Counted from the first letter of the stretch, positions 1 to 14,106 are shown. The stretch: DNA of 64,000 bases from Anaeromyces robustus (GCA_002104895.1 MCFG01000127.1:1-64000); one strand, 5' to 3'. Numbers and translations: made by a program. Notes: a model not told the origin generated them from the sequence alone.

Positions 1-117
1 TATAAAGTAATTGTACATATTAAAACTTAATCTAATAAAGAATAATAATTTATTATTTAATAGATAGTAATAATTAATAATTACTTCATATAGTATAGTG
101 TATATTATTAAATTAAA

Positions 118-810
118 TCAAGTTGGAAAGTTATTATCATTATTAGATGCGTGTGACCTACTGTCTTGTCCTACTGAATTGTCAGCTTCGACGCTCTTGG
201 TTAGATTGTTGGGATACCTATTGAATAATGACCAGATCTGGCCACTAACAGTAGGCATAATTCTAAGTAAAAGTGCGGATGTACGTACCAAAAGTGGAAC
301 ATCCGAAAAGGTGCTAGGTTTAAGTTGCGCCTTACAAAGACTGTTCCACTCCTCTTTCCCCAAGTTATAATGATTAACTCTTCCACCAAGAAGGAAATAA
401 TATACCCTACTCCATTCCAACGAGTTGGAATGAAAATTTACCCCACTTGAAGCATTACTAACTAAATTATTATAATTAATACTATTATTTAAACTATTAT
501 TATTGTTGTTGATACTATAACTGAAAGTATTATTTAAGTTGTAAGTTAAACTAACATAATGAATAAAACTATTAGAAACTAAGAAAGTATTATTTCGTGA
601 AGAATTCTCCAAGGAGGAGAAATTGTTGAAGTAATTAAAACCAAAAAAAATGTTGTTGATAGTTAAATTATTAATGAATTGAGAGTAGTTGTATAGAAAA
701 TATGTAGATAAGCTAGTACTATTACTATTACTAACATTATTAATATTACTATTATCATTGCTATTACCATTATTATTACTATTAATATTAATATTCCCTA
801 ATATCCAATT
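118..810 (-). CDS. Unrecognised Asn-rich open frame (partial or relic)
   Basis: An open frame of about 230 codons runs on the minus strand between a stop at 811-813 and a stop at 118-120. I do not recognise the product. Its upstream third is Asn/Ser-rich low complexity (about 733-800). The downstream two thirds (about 150-440) are much less AT-rich than the surroundings and read as ordinary mixed-composition protein containing YFLLGGRVNHYNLGKEEWNS and, further on, PTVSGQIWSLFNRYPNNL. There is no convincing ATG at its head, so it is an exon, a 3' fragment or a relic of a mobile element. A 90-codon frame on the other strand over 98-370 is probably its shadow, but the true strand is not certain. 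Confidence 0.25.
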   Translation of the reverse strand, partial: NWILGNININSNNNGNSNDNSNINNVSNSNSTSLSTYFLYNYSQFINNLTINNIFFGFNYFNNFSSLENSSRNNTFLVSNSFIHYVSLTYNLNNTFSYSINNNNNSLNNSINYNNLVSNASSGVNFHSNSLEWSRVYYFLLGGRVNHYNLGKEEWNSLCKAQLKPSTFSDVPLLVRTSALLLRIMPTVSGQIWSLFNRYPNNLTKSVEADNSVGQDSRSHASNNDNNFPT

Positions 811-957
811 TCATTTTGTCTATCCTCCCTTTTAATATATTTACTTTTCCCATTCTCAATTTCATTTTGTTTATCCTTCCTTTTAATATTTACTCTTCCC
901 ATTCTCAATTTCATTTTCTCTATTCTCTATCCATCCTTTTAATATTTACTTTTCTCA
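806..957. repeat. About 50-bp tandem repeat, 3 copies
   Basis: Three diverged units start with caatttcatttt near 806, 857 and 906, so the period is 49-51 bp. Each contains a pyrimidine-rich segment (tatcctcc/atccttcc) followed by ttttaatat-ttact. No coding sense is apparent. Confidence 0.75.
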
Positions 958-960
958 TAA

Positions 961-1417
961 GATTAAAACTTCATTATTGTCTATTCCTTTTAACAATCTT
1001 AATTTCAATTTAAAAAATAAAAATATATAAAGCTATAAAAAATAGAAAACAATAATTAAACAAAAATTAAACAAAAAAAAAAAAAGACAAACATTTATTT
1101 TATTTATTTTTTATTTTTATTTTGTTATATTTATGTTTATTTTAAATTTGTTTTAACTTTAAAAAAAAAATAATTATTTTTTAATTCGTTATTTTATTTA
1201 TTTGGTTTTATTTATTTTTTAATTGAATTTATTTTATTAATTTATTTTTTAAAAAATTTTTTATTACGCTTTTATTTATTTATTTATTGAATTATATTAT
1301 TTTTCTCTGTTTTTCCCTTTTCTTTTTTTTTTTTTTTATTTAAATTTTTAATTTATTATATATAGTTTATTTTTAGTATATTATATATTTTAAAATCCCC
1401 TTTTTAAATTAAATAAT
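961..1417. other. AT-rich spacer, 3' flank of SUCLG1
   Basis: Long A- and T-runs only. It must hold the SUCLG1 3' UTR and polyadenylation region on the minus strand. No gene or clear site is seen. Confidence 0.5.
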
Positions 1418-3398
1418 TTAGAGTAAGTTACGAGCAGCCATAGTTTCTCTTAACTTTTCACCCATTTGAGCTGGAGAGGCAGAAACAACAACACCAGCAG
1501 CACTGAGAGCCTTGACCTTGTCATCAGCACCACCCTTACCACCGGCAACAATAGCACCAGCGTGACCCATACGACGACCTGGTGGAGCAGTACGACCAGC
1601 AATGAAGGAAACAACTGGCTTTGGAACCTTACGGGTAAGGTTGTATTGCTTAAGGAATTCAGAGGCTTCTTCTTCAGCAGAACCACCAATTTCACCAATA
1701 AGAACAATACCGTCGGTCTTGTCATCGTTAAGGAAGATCTTAAGAGCATCAATGAAGTTAGTACCGTTGAATGGATCACCACCAATACCGAAGGAGTAGG
1801 TTTGACCTAAACCAGCCTTGGTAGTTTGGTTAACAGCTTCGTAAGTAAGAGTACCAGAACGGGAAACAATACCGATTCTACCCTTGGTGTGAATGTGACC
1901 TGGCATAATACCGATCTTACATTCTTCAGCCTTGATAACACCTGGACAGTTTGGACCAACAAGTCTGGTCTTGTTTTGAGAGTTAAGGGCATCAACAACC
2001 TTAACCATTTCTTGTTGTGGAATACCTTCAGTAATACAGACAACTAAAGGAACTTCAGCTTCAATAGCTTCAAGGATAGCGGCAGCAGCACCTGGTGGTG
2101 GGACGTAGATAACAGAGGCATCTGGGTGGAGGTTGTCACAAGCCTATTTAAATAAATTAATAAATTAAAACAAATTAATATCAAAACACACCTTTAAATT
2201 ATTTCTTATTATCTTTTTATTTATTCAAAACTTACATCTTGAACAGACTTGAAAACTGGAAGACCTAAGTGAGTAGTACCAGCCTTCTTTGGGGAAACAC
2301 CACCGAGCATCTTGGTACCGTAGGCAAGAGCATTCTTAGCGTGGAAAGTTCCCTATTATAATTATTTATAATTAATTTTTAATTATTTAATTTCATTTCA
2401 TCAAGTTCACTCGTGTTTAATTATTCAATTATGGTTATAATATGTATTTTTAATAATTTATTTTATACTTACTTGTTTACCAGTGAAACCTTGGGTGATA
2501 ACCTTAGTGTTCTTGTTGATAAGAAGGTTCTTTAAAGTTTGGTCGTAAGCAGTAGAGTAAAGTCTCTTGCTGACGGCAGAAGCTATATATTCAAAAATTG
2601 TTTTATTTATATATTATTATAAAAATAAAAATCATTTAATATAAATATTTTACTTTATAACAATCTCTAATAATTTCATATTTATCTAATAAATATATTT
2701 GCTGCACATTGTTTATTTTTTTTATTAACACACTATTTCTTTTTTCTTTTTTATAATACACTTATTGAAAGGTAAAATAAATTATAAATAGTGATATTTT
2801 CTTAATAAAATGTTTTATCAAAATATAGAAAATACTTCTATATTTTAATATACCATTCTATTATCTCAATAGCATTTTTCCATATACAAACACGAAAAAA
2901 ATAAAAAAATATATTTCTTTATTTTATTTTTTATTCTCATTTAATAAAATAAAGAAAATTTAAAATAAAAAACGCAAATAAAAAGACTTTTACTTGTTTC
3001 TTATATTATTTATTAGATAATATATATCCTCATATTTTAAAAAACTAATATTTTCGTCTCAATCATATAAATAAATAAAACAAGATGAAAATAATAGCAA
3101 TAAAATATGTGTCAAAAATATTACTTCATTTTTTATTTTTATTTTATTTCGTATATATATATATTTTTCTTTATTTTTCATTTTTTATCTTCCATAAGAA
3201 AAATATAATATAAAGACACTTTTTTTTTTTTTTTAAATTGATTTTAATAACTGCGATACAAAGTTAAAAAAAACTTAACGTTATTTTTTATTATTTTTAT
3301 TAATGGCAGCATAATATTCACTGATAACAACATTATATTATTAATTTTATATCTTTACCTGCAACCTTAGCACTAGATGAAACTTGATTTGAAATCAT
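1418..3398 (-). CDS. SUCLG1: Succinyl-CoA ligase alpha subunit, hydrogenosomal
   Basis: This is the alpha subunit of succinyl-CoA synthetase, which carries the catalytic phosphohistidine and makes ATP/GTP from succinyl-CoA; in anaerobic fungi it works in the hydrogenosome. Exons (5' to 3'): 3398-3359, 2582-2473, 2352-2236, 2143-1418, with GT..AG introns and 330 codons plus stop. The CoA-binding N-terminal domain includes [20 protein letters not shown] and the ligase motif is [20 protein letters not shown]. The active-site His lies in [18 protein letters not shown] near the C-terminus. The first about 23 residues ([19 protein letters not shown]) are Ser/Ala/Lys/Arg-rich without acids, a typical hydrogenosomal/mitochondrial presequence with Arg at -3 of a likely RLY/ST cleavage site. 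Intron 1 is 776 bp, far longer than the others. Codon use (GGT, GCC, AAG, ACC) is that of a highly expressed gene. The protein ends in NLL. The first exon rests on splice logic; the rest is certain. Confidence 0.96.
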
Positions 3399-5883
3399 TT
3401 TTAATAAATGTTATTTTTTTAAAATGATAAAAAAAATGTGAAGTTAAAAAAAAAAAAAAAGAAGAAAAATTCTGAAAAACTTTTTTTATTTTATCACTAT
3501 GAAAAATTATTAAAAATTTTTTGAATGGATAATTAAAATTTTAATATATTAGTATAAATAAATAATCATATTGATAATATATTAATAATATAATGTAATA
3601 TATAGTAAATATAATTTAATAGTTATTGTTAATACAATGATTGCTAAAATCAATAATATATAAGTAAGTCGTTAAATTTCTAATAATTTAATTTGTTTAA
3701 ACTATTTCAATATTACTATATATATATTATTATTCTAATTTATTTCCATTATTAAATAGAATTATATAATAGAATATATTAGGAAAATGAATATAATATA
3801 TTGTAATATATAAATTCAATTGAAATATTATATTCGAATATATTACAAGGAATTTTTAGAAAAAATTTTTTATTCTTTATATATATTAATTTTATATAAT
3901 AATAATATATATAACAGGGTATTATTATATATATAAAAATTTCACATATTGTATAGTGTATGAATATACTATTATATAATAATTTATTAATTATCCTATA
4001 TATTGAATAATATATTATTCAATATAATTCTTATTTCCTAAAATATAAATAATATATTTACAATATAATAGTACATTTTCTATATATTTTCTTAATTTTA
4101 TTTATACAAGAATCAATTAATTATATATATTATTTGAAATATATTAATTATATATAAGTAATATATTATGAAATAATTATAAAAATATATTTACTTTTTT
4201 TTTTATTATTAATTTAATAATAATAATTATGATTTACTATCAAAATATTAAATAACAATGGAAGAAATAAAAATAGAATGATAATAATAATTATTTTTAT
4301 AATTATAATAATCTTTATTATTATAATCAGTCTTCATAATATTACATTATGTAATATCAAAAATACTAATAATTAAATAATTCCTCGATAAAAAAGTCGG
4401 TATTAAAAATTCAATTAAAAAGAAATAAAATTGTTTTATGGATTATTTTCTAATTTCTTATTAAGCATGATCAATAAAAATAATTACAGTTAATAATAAT
4501 ATAAGCAATATATTAAATATGTCTTAATCGTAAAATATAAAATTTTACATTATTACTGATATCTATTCTTTTTTGGTCACTTTAAATTAATTTATTAATC
4601 TTAAAAAGAAAGAATTATAAACTAAAAATAAAACAAAAAAAATTTAATATATTTATTTCATAATAATAATAATAATAATAATAATAATTATTATTATTAT
4701 TAATGTATAAAAAATACGTATTTTTATTACATAATAACAAAGATTAACTTTATAAAGTTGTTTTTTATTATTATATATATTAAATAGTATACTAACAATA
4801 TTTATTTTCATATTATATTATTACAATTATTATTATTCAATTACATATTATATAGATAGTTAATGTATTAATTTTGAGAATGAAATTTTTTAATCATCAA
4901 CATAATAATAATAATATTATTATTATTAATTTTTGAACATATAACAAAAAAAAATATAAATTAAATAATAATATAATTTGATTATTTATATATTTACATT
5001 TATATTTATATTTATATTTATTATGTATGATTATTTATTTAAAAAAAATTAAAAAGGTTAATCCATTTTAATATAGCCAATTATATAATTTTCTTGATAA
5101 ATTTTTACATTTTTAAAATATTTTCTTATTGAATAAAAAATATAATATTTATATATTGGTATATATTATAATATATTATTTACATATATTAATATATTGT
5201 TTAATAAATAATATAAAAAATACTAATCAAAAAAGTATTAATTAAATTTTATGGATCATATCATCATTAAATACTTTTTTATTTAAAAAATATATATATT
5301 TATATTATAACAATATATTATAATATACTATTATATAAAAATTTTTTTCAATATTTTTTATATATTGAAACACAGAATATAGAAGAAAATAAAAAATGGA
5401 GAACCTTGGAACAATTACGTAATTTCATTTATTAATCAAGAATATATTTATGATATATATTTACAATAATGTATTAAATAATGTATTATTATGTATTAAT
5501 ATATTTTTTTAGATCATTAAATTTTAAAAAAAAAATAATAATCCAAAAAAAAATATTTTGATCATTAATTGAAAGAATTGAAAGAACAAGTATTACTATT
5601 ACTATTACTTTTCTATTATAGAAATAATTATCTTTTCAAACAGGTTAAATAAAATATAATTATATATATATCAATGAAAGAAAAAAATCTAAGTAATAAA
5701 TATAAATATTTTATTCAATATCATATAAGCCGATAAAAGTAATCATAATAAATTTATAACTCCACAATTTCATCCACCTTAATATAACATCAATTTAATA
5801 ATTTTTAATAAAGATATGATATTATTTATTGCAAATAGGGTTAGAAAATTATATATATATTATTTTTTACAAATAATTGAAAA

Positions 5884-5888
<5 letters not shown>

Positions 5889-5936
<48 letters not shown>
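5889..5936. repeat. (TAT)n microsatellite
   Basis: An uninterrupted TAT/TTA trinucleotide run of about 16 units. Confidence 0.9.
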
Positions 5937-8390
5937 TAGTATTAATAATTTTCGTTATATTAATACATTATTTAATTAAAAAAAATTATGCTTATATCAG
6001 CAAATAATATATTATAATATATATTGAAATATATGTTAATAAATTTATGAAAACAATAAATAAAATTATAATAAAACAAAAAAAAAATTTGATTTTTAAA
6101 TATTTCATCCTATCATCACAAAATGAATAATAATTAATTATTATAAATTCCAATAATACTAGTATATATTAAATATATATTATTCTATTGAAAGATATAA
6201 TAAATTATATATTCATATAATGCTTATTATATAATATTATATATATATTTATAATATATAAAACATAATATTACCATTAATCATTTAATTTCATTTTAAC
6301 ATAATTATTAAAGAACTGAAAATGTAAAGAATAAATTTTTCTAATAAAAAAATTTATCTTTGCTCCATACATTCTTTATAAATAAAATACAACAAAAAAA
6401 ATTAAAAGTATTTGTATATTTAGGTAATAATATCAGTAATTAACTATCATCACCACTTTTTTAACCATATAAAATACAAATATTTAAAAAGCATTAATAC
6501 TACTTATTATTCATCAATTTAATACAAAATATAGCTTTTAAAAAATATATTATTTATATTATTATTTAACTTAATATATTATAGTTAATTCTATTATATT
6601 ATTCAAAGTAATATAATATATATAAATATATAATTGTATTTGAATTTAAATATATAGGTTTTAAATTTATAAATAAATAAAATATATTAAAATATATATA
6701 AAATGTTATAAAGAAATCTTATTATTTCTTTTATATTTTCTTAAATAATAATTTTTATATTTGTATTTTTATATTTCTAATAAAAAAGTTTTTATTTACA
6801 TTTTTACATTATTTAAGTAATTTCCTCTTTTTTTATTGGCTATATGGAAATCCGGATGTAAAAAATTAACACATTGAAAATTGATTTGTCCTTTTTTTTT
6901 TCTATAGTAAATTTAAATATTAATTATTCAATAATTCCTAAATTCTTTTTTTTTTTTCATAATTTCTATTCAATTAATATAATATATTTTAATATATGGT
7001 AAATATAAATTAATATATTTAACAATTGAAGGGAAAAATTGATCATCCATACACCCAATAAAATAAAAGAAAAAAATTTTTTTTGAAAAATCAAATTTAG
7101 ATAAAATGAAAAAAAAATTTTATTCAATAATTTAATATTATATATATAAATATAATATATATTCATATAATAATATTTAAGATGTACTATACATTAAATA
7201 TAATTTTTATTATTTATTTATTTCAAGTAAATAATAAAAAAAAGTAAATGTAAGGAAAAATACTTTTATATTAAAATTAATGCATTCTTAATCTATATTT
7301 AATATATTAATGAGTTAATTATCAAATATATTAGAATAATTAAGAAAGAAAGGAATACATCGAAGAATAAAAGTTTAAAATATTAACAAAAATAATAATA
7401 ATAACTTTTTACAATTGAATATTTAAAATATTTTTTAATAAGTTCCTTTTTTTTTGTTTGGTATTCAACTTATTTATTAAAAATGTATAAATATTCAACT
7501 TTTGTGTTTTACTTGTGGCTTTATAAATATTCATTACCTATAACAACGTATATATCCATAGTTTTTTATTTACAGCCTCATTAAAAATTTTCAAGTATAT
7601 ATAAAATATAATACATAATACATACTAAAAAACTAATCGAAATTTTCTTTTGGTAATTATAAATGTTCTCTAAGTAATTATAATGTTACATTTATTATTA
7701 TTAACTTAATAACAAAAAAAGAATACAAGAAAAGAAAAAAAAAAAAAAAAAAGGAAATAAAAATGATATATAAACCTTTTTCCTTTTTCTTTTAGTTTCT
7801 TTTTTATGTTCTAATTTCTCTATTTGTTTTTATTTGACTATCTAATTTATGTAATTTTTATCATAATAAATACAATATTAGTATATTAGTATACTAGTAC
7901 ACATAAATCATAAATATATAAAAAAAAAAAAAAAAAAAAAAAAAACAATTTTTATAACAACTACTTTTTTTTCATATATTTTTTCTTTTTTACTTCTTTT
8001 TTTTTTAAAAAAAAAAAAAATTTAAAATTATTTAAATAAGTACCAACATCTTTATTGAAATAAAACAGTTAATTTTTTATTTATAGACAAATAATAAATG
8101 TTAATTAAATTGAAGTACTTAATAAATATTTAATAAATAGTATATTCTTAGTATAATATATAATATGCTATTTATTAATTATTTATCATTCACAATTGCA
8201 TTATAAAATCTGTTTTATAGCTGATTATTACAAATAATATATAAACTACACTTTATATATATAATAAAAAAATAGAAACTATTTATTATATTTTACATGA
8301 TAATAATAATTATTATTGTTATAAATAATAATAACTTTTATTATACATTTCCATAAAACATTATAATATTGCAACTTTTATGATTATTAT

Positions 8391-8402
8391 TTATTTATTC
8401 AT

Positions 8403-8461
<59 letters not shown>

Positions 8462-8463
8462 TT
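8391..8463. repeat. (TTTA)n microsatellite
   Basis: A near-perfect TTTA tetranucleotide run of about 17 units. Confidence 0.9.
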
Positions 8464-8813
8464 AATTTGATCTAATATTATTATTTTCCAATGAATTATC
8501 CATATATATTATTATTATAATTAAATATATATTTATTTACATTTTATGAATAAATGTAAAATACCACAAACAAGTTTTTACTGATCAATAACAATTTATT
8601 AAAAATTTATTTATATTAAAAATTTTTTAAAATTTTTTGATTCATATAACCAAACCATTTTTTAGGAATGATGAAATGAATATTTATTTATAAATATTAA
8701 CCAATCAAATTTAAATATCTCAATATGGTTTTTCTCTTTTTTTCTATTTATCATTTACAATATAAGAAAAATGATAAATGTATAATTCACCTGTAAATGT
8801 ATACAATTTTAAC

Positions 8814-8837
8814 TTTATAAATAAATAAATAAATAAT

Positions 8838-8925
<88 letters not shown>

Positions 8926-8927
8926 TT
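8814..8927. repeat. (AAAT)/(ATTT)n array with inverted start
   Basis: A short AAAT run (about 8814-8835) switches strand sense into a longer ATTT run (about 8838-8927). The locus can therefore fold back on itself. Confidence 0.85.
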
Positions 8928-9704
8928 ATTCTTAATTTTCAATAATAATTACATTTAAATCAAATTCATTGTAGAAGTTACTGTTAAAAAAGTTATTAAG
9001 AAAATAATTATGATAATACTAAAAGATATTAATTATTAGAAATGATTAATAAAATTTTAATTATTTTTTATTATTTTTTTTATTTCTATTATTATTATTA
9101 CTATTATAAATATATGCAATTTTAATTAGATTTCAAAGAAATATCATATAATTTAACCCATTTTTTAGAGTATTTTATTTTATCTTATAATTTTGTTATT
9201 AAAAATTATTTGTACTTTAATTATTTTATAACTATTTTATAAAATTATTACAATACAAATAGTTTTAAGAAATTAAAAAAAAAAATAAAATTTAATATCA
9301 CATATATATATATTTGTTTTTTGTTTTTGTTTTTGTTTTTTCAACTCATTCTGATCCTAAAATTTACTATTACTAGACTATTACAATTCTTTTTTATTTA
9401 ACAAATTTATTACTTTCACTTATCTGTGTAGAACTCAAAATTTTTGATAATTTCACATATTTAAACTATCATTTTCATAATACAAGAATTAAAATTTAAT
9501 ATATAGACTATATTTAAAAACAAATAACTAAAGAATTCTTTTTAAAAATTTTATTTACTCATATAATTAATTTATATTTATGATTATATATGTATTATAT
9601 TTGAAATAATAAAATTGTCATAATATTAATAATAATAAGTATATATAAAATTATGGAAATATAAACATAGACCCTTTTATTGTTTCAATTTCTTAAAACA
9701 TTTA

Positions 9705-9762
9705 TTCTGAATTTTTTTTTTAAAATACAAATGTGTATTTGTATTTAAAAAAAAATTCAGAA
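9705..9762. repeat. Near-perfect 26-bp inverted repeat with 4-nt loop
   Basis: The left arm starts ttctgaa, has a T-run and ends in atacaaat. The right arm is its reverse complement apart from one-base indels in the homopolymer part. The loop is gtgt. On the plus strand the stem begins with TTCTGAA and ends with TTCAGAA. Confidence 0.8.
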
Positions 9763-10128
9763 CACATATGAAAATTTCAATTTTTTTATATAAACATTTT
9801 TGTAATAAAGTATTACCGTGACAAAATTGTTTATGTAAGAATAATAAAAGAATTAATACTGATTTATATAAGAATATACAAATTTATTACATTTATTATA
9901 ACTTAATATGTATAATTAGCATAAATCCTTTGAAAACTATTAAACTCTTTATATAAGATAAAAAATTAGAAATAAATAATAAACAATAATGTATATAATT
10001 TTTTATACATATTTTAAAAATAATAAATATCTTGATCTTGTAATAATAATAATACGTTAATTGTTAAAATACATTTTTTTTTTTTGTTATAATCCCATAT
10101 AACTCAATAAAAAGAAATTAAATATTTA

Positions 10129-10290
<162 letters not shown>

Positions 10291-10478
10291 CATTTATTTC
10301 ATTTATTATTTAACTTTTATTTTTATTTTATTTTTATTCTATTCTTATTTATTATTTTATTTTTGTTTCTTTATTTTATTATTTATTTTTTGTACAATTA
10401 AAAAGAGAAGAATTATAAGAAATATATAATTAATAATAATAATAATTATTGCTATGTAAACCAATTTTTTTTTTTTTT

Positions 10479-10627
10479 GCTTAATCCAGGGTATGCTTCT
10501 TTGATCTTCCCTAATATGAAGCAGAAAGCACACTCCTTGATAATTACATAATAATACTGTAAATCAACTTTGGCTCTCTCAATCTTTGTACAATAATTAC
10601 TGAATTTATATCCGTGAACCGAAATTA
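10479..10627 (-). other. Isolated less-AT-rich coding-like patch, about 48 codons
   Basis: In otherwise A/T-only DNA, 10479-10627 has balanced composition. One minus-strand frame is open across it and reads as real protein, including VHGYKFSNYCTKIERAKVDL and further on FILGKIKEAYPGLSK. It runs straight into a poly-A tract on the minus strand with no stop first. It could be a retroposed fragment, an orphan exon or a remnant of a mobile element. I do not recognise the family. Confidence 0.3.
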
Positions 10628-11067
10628 TATAAAATAAATTATATTCTTTATTTTTTTATATAATAAAATGTAACACAAAAAGGAACAAGAAAATGTAGTA
10701 CAACTAAAGAAGTTAAATAATTTTTTTTCTAAAATATATTTTATATAGTAGATTATCCTGTCATTTTATAATAAATATTAAATATACCTTCTGACACAAA
10801 AAACTAAACAAAATAAAATAAGAATAAAATATGTAATTAATATTAAAATTATTAATGAAAAGTCTTTTGTTAAATATTTAAATAATATTTATTAATGAAA
10901 TATTATTATCTTTTCAAAAAAAAAAAAAATTACAAAAAAAAATTATAATTGTATTTATTATAATAATAATTATTTGGTTTGAATTGATAATATTCTTTAT
11001 ATAATAACAAATATATTATTTATTTATAATTTGTTTTTCATCATTGTTTTACCATTCATAAATTTAT

Positions 11068-11216
<149 letters not shown>

Positions 11217-12312
11217 TTCAAAAAATATTATATATTATATTTTTTATTCTTTTATTTTACAATAATAGTAATTTAATATTACATATTAAAATTTAAAATT
11301 ATCATTTTTTAATTATAATTATTAATAAATGTTGTAGTTTTAGATAATTCAAAGTATGTATTTTCGTTTAATTGTTTTTTCAAATGAATTAATGATGATG
11401 GTCCTTTTAAGTTTCTACAGAATTAATAATAATAATAAAGCATTTCCGAAGAAATAATTTTACAAAACTTAATTGAAAATATAATATACGAAATAAATGA
11501 TAAATAAAAACAATTATAAATAGTACAAATTAAATATGATATAAATGTCAATCTTAAAATATTAAAATATTATATTTTTAAATATTTCAATAGAAAATAA
11601 AAAATAGTCATAAAAAAAAATAGTTGAGAATGCTTTTTTTTTTAGAATATCATTTTTAATTGATTGATTTATTAAATTATATATTTTACAATCTAATTTT
11701 TTATTATACAATTTGTTAATTATATATAGTAATTAAAAAATTATATTACTGAATATTTATTTAATAATTACATTGTTCATAATAAGAGTTATATTTTATT
11801 TTCAGTAATATATTTATTGATTAATAATCATTTTGTTTTTAAAAATCAAAAATTAAACCTAATCCTTATTAAACCTAACCACAAATTTTAAATTTTTAAA
11901 TTATATAATAATATTAAAATTTTATAATACTTTTTTAATTTAAATTATAATTAAATTTTTTATAAAAATTCTTCTTTGAAAAATCTATTTTGTTTGATAA
12001 AATAAAATATATTTTTGTATATATCTAAAAAAGATATTTAAATAAATAATAAGTAATGTAATTAAATATTAAATTATAACTAACACTTTTTTACTTTTTA
12101 TATTATTTTACTATATTGTATTATATATCATTTATCTATTTTATTTATATTATATGTATATATCTATATTTTATTTGATATAATAAAAAGAGATTTATTA
12201 ACCATTTTTATATAATATAATAATAATATTACAAATTAATAAAAAACTATAATTATAAATAATATCCAGTTTTCATTTTTGTTATTCCATTTCTATATTC
12301 ATTTTCATAAAA

Positions 12313-13249
12313 ATGTTGTCATTTATTCCAAAGTCTGGTTTTGATGTTTCAAATTTAAATAATTCTATTTTAATTTTAGTATGCATTTAATTTATAATGA
12401 AATTCAAATAATATAAATGTATTATTCATTAAAATGATAATTTGTAAAAAAAAAAAAAAGCAATTTTTTTATTTAATATATTGAAATAAAATAAATTAAT
12501 TTTTATTAAATATATAATATATAATATATTGTTTTTATATATGTTTTTATTTTTAATAAATTTTTTCATCATAATTAATTATATTATAGCCTGGATTAAA
12601 TAACATTGCTAATATTGGTCAATTAACCATTGATCTTTTAATTACTTCATTAAATTTAAATCGTGTTGGTTACTTTGATTCACCATATTTATTACCTATT
12701 ATTGGTAGTGATCCATATAGAACAAATAAAAATTCTAATTTCTTAGCTACTAATATAGAAAGTTAGTTTTTAATTAATTTCTAAATTATTTATTATTTTA
12801 TTAAAAAAAAAAAAAGTGAAAAAAATATAACAATTATTAATTAATTAATGATTATTGATAATACATTATTATTTATGCATATAGTTTATCAAAATGAGGA
12901 TAAAACCATTTCCATAATTCAAATTCGTTCACCAGTTATTTCTGTAAATATAAAAATATTATTATATATAATTCATTAAATAATATTAACTATTAGAAAT
13001 AATATATATATTTTAATATTTTTATCTTTTTTTTTTTTTTGTATAAATTTGTTATTGTTTTTATTATATTTTTAAAAAAGAAAAATGGTAATACAATGGT
13101 GAAAGATTTATTTGACTGGATTAAATCTATTAAATTTAAATATGTTGTACTTCTTTCTGGTGCTGATGCTTCAAGAGGAAATGATAAATTATTAGAAAGG
13201 TTAATAAAATATATATTTTCTCTCTTTTTTTATTAATTTTTTTTTCTTA

Positions 13250-13305
<56 letters not shown>

Positions 13306-13934
13306 TACTACTACTACTAATATATATTCTATGTATTATCTTTTTTATTTTATAATTTTACCTTTTATTTTTTTATTATCATTATATATATATATATATA
13401 TATTTATTAATATATGCATAATTTTATAATTTTACTTTTTTTATTTTATTTTATTTATTAAGTAATCGTTTGAAAATTATGAGAACTGGAGCTTTAAATC
13501 AAGATTCAGATTTTTCTAAAGTTATTGAACAAATAGAATGGACAAAAATTGAATTACACCCAGAAGATTTAAAAGAAAATAATACTTATGATATTTATAC
13601 TTCAGCGGTTAATATAGACAATGGTATTAATTTTTCACAACCTGAAACAGTTGAAACTGGTCAAAGTCCTTTAATTCCCGGATGTGGTTTTGCTTATAAA
13701 TTGTATGAAACATGTAATGAAGGTCAAATTCCTTTACTTTTTATGATGTGGTTTACTGTTGAAGGTGATAATGTTGCTGATGCTTTCCTTCTTGCCAAAG
13801 AAGTAGGAAAAATCATAAATAAAGATGGTAAATATTTTTATTATAATAATTTTATATATTATAAAATATTGTAAATATAAATATATAAATATTTAAATAT
13901 ATATATAAATTGAAACTAAATTTGAAAAAAAGAA

Positions 13935-13975
<41 letters not shown>

Positions 13976-14106
13976 ATATTTATAATTGTTCATATTATTT
14001 ATTAATCATATATATATTAATAATTGTAGATATTAAATGGATGTACCCAGAAAGTTGGAAATTCTTATTCGGTGGATTAGCTTTATCATCCTTATATACT
14101 AGTTAA
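12313..14106 (+). CDS. PSMG2: Proteasome assembly chaperone 2 (PAC2/PBA2 family)
   Basis: With PAC1 this chaperone forms a heterodimer that helps assemble the 20S alpha ring in the cytosol. Exons: 12313-12378, 12590-12761, 12885-12943, 13081-13199, 13463-13827, 14030-14106; 285 aa, phases consistent, ATG inside MLSFIPKSGFDVSNLNNS. It aligns along its length with human PSMG2: NIGQLTIDLLITSLNLNRVG matches the human NVGQLAMDLIISTLN segment; LLPIIGSDPY, IQIRSPVI and the IPGCGFAYKLYE block match the human PGGGITKTLYDE; the C-terminal WMYPESWKFLFGG matches human SSWRLLFG. Human PSMG2 is 264 aa; the extra length is an Asp/Asn-rich stretch before the PGCG block. The acceptor of exon 4 (after an A-rich stretch at 13079-13080) is the least certain boundary. 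Intron 4 carries a TTA/ACT microsatellite (about 13248-13320). Confidence 0.92.

Noticed and set aside
1466-2047. Several open frames on both strands over SUCLG1
   Set aside because: Shadows of a less A/T-rich, highly conserved coding exon.
11388-11460. Possible C/D snoRNA: exact C box ATGATGA and 10-nt complementarity to the 18S GAAACTTAAA segment before a CAGA
   Set aside because: No D box or terminal stem could be found, and a 10-nt A/T-rich match is weak in this background.
12313-14106. Exon at 13470-13874 as a separate small gene
   Set aside because: Splicing joins it in phase to five other exons that together match PSMG2 end to end.
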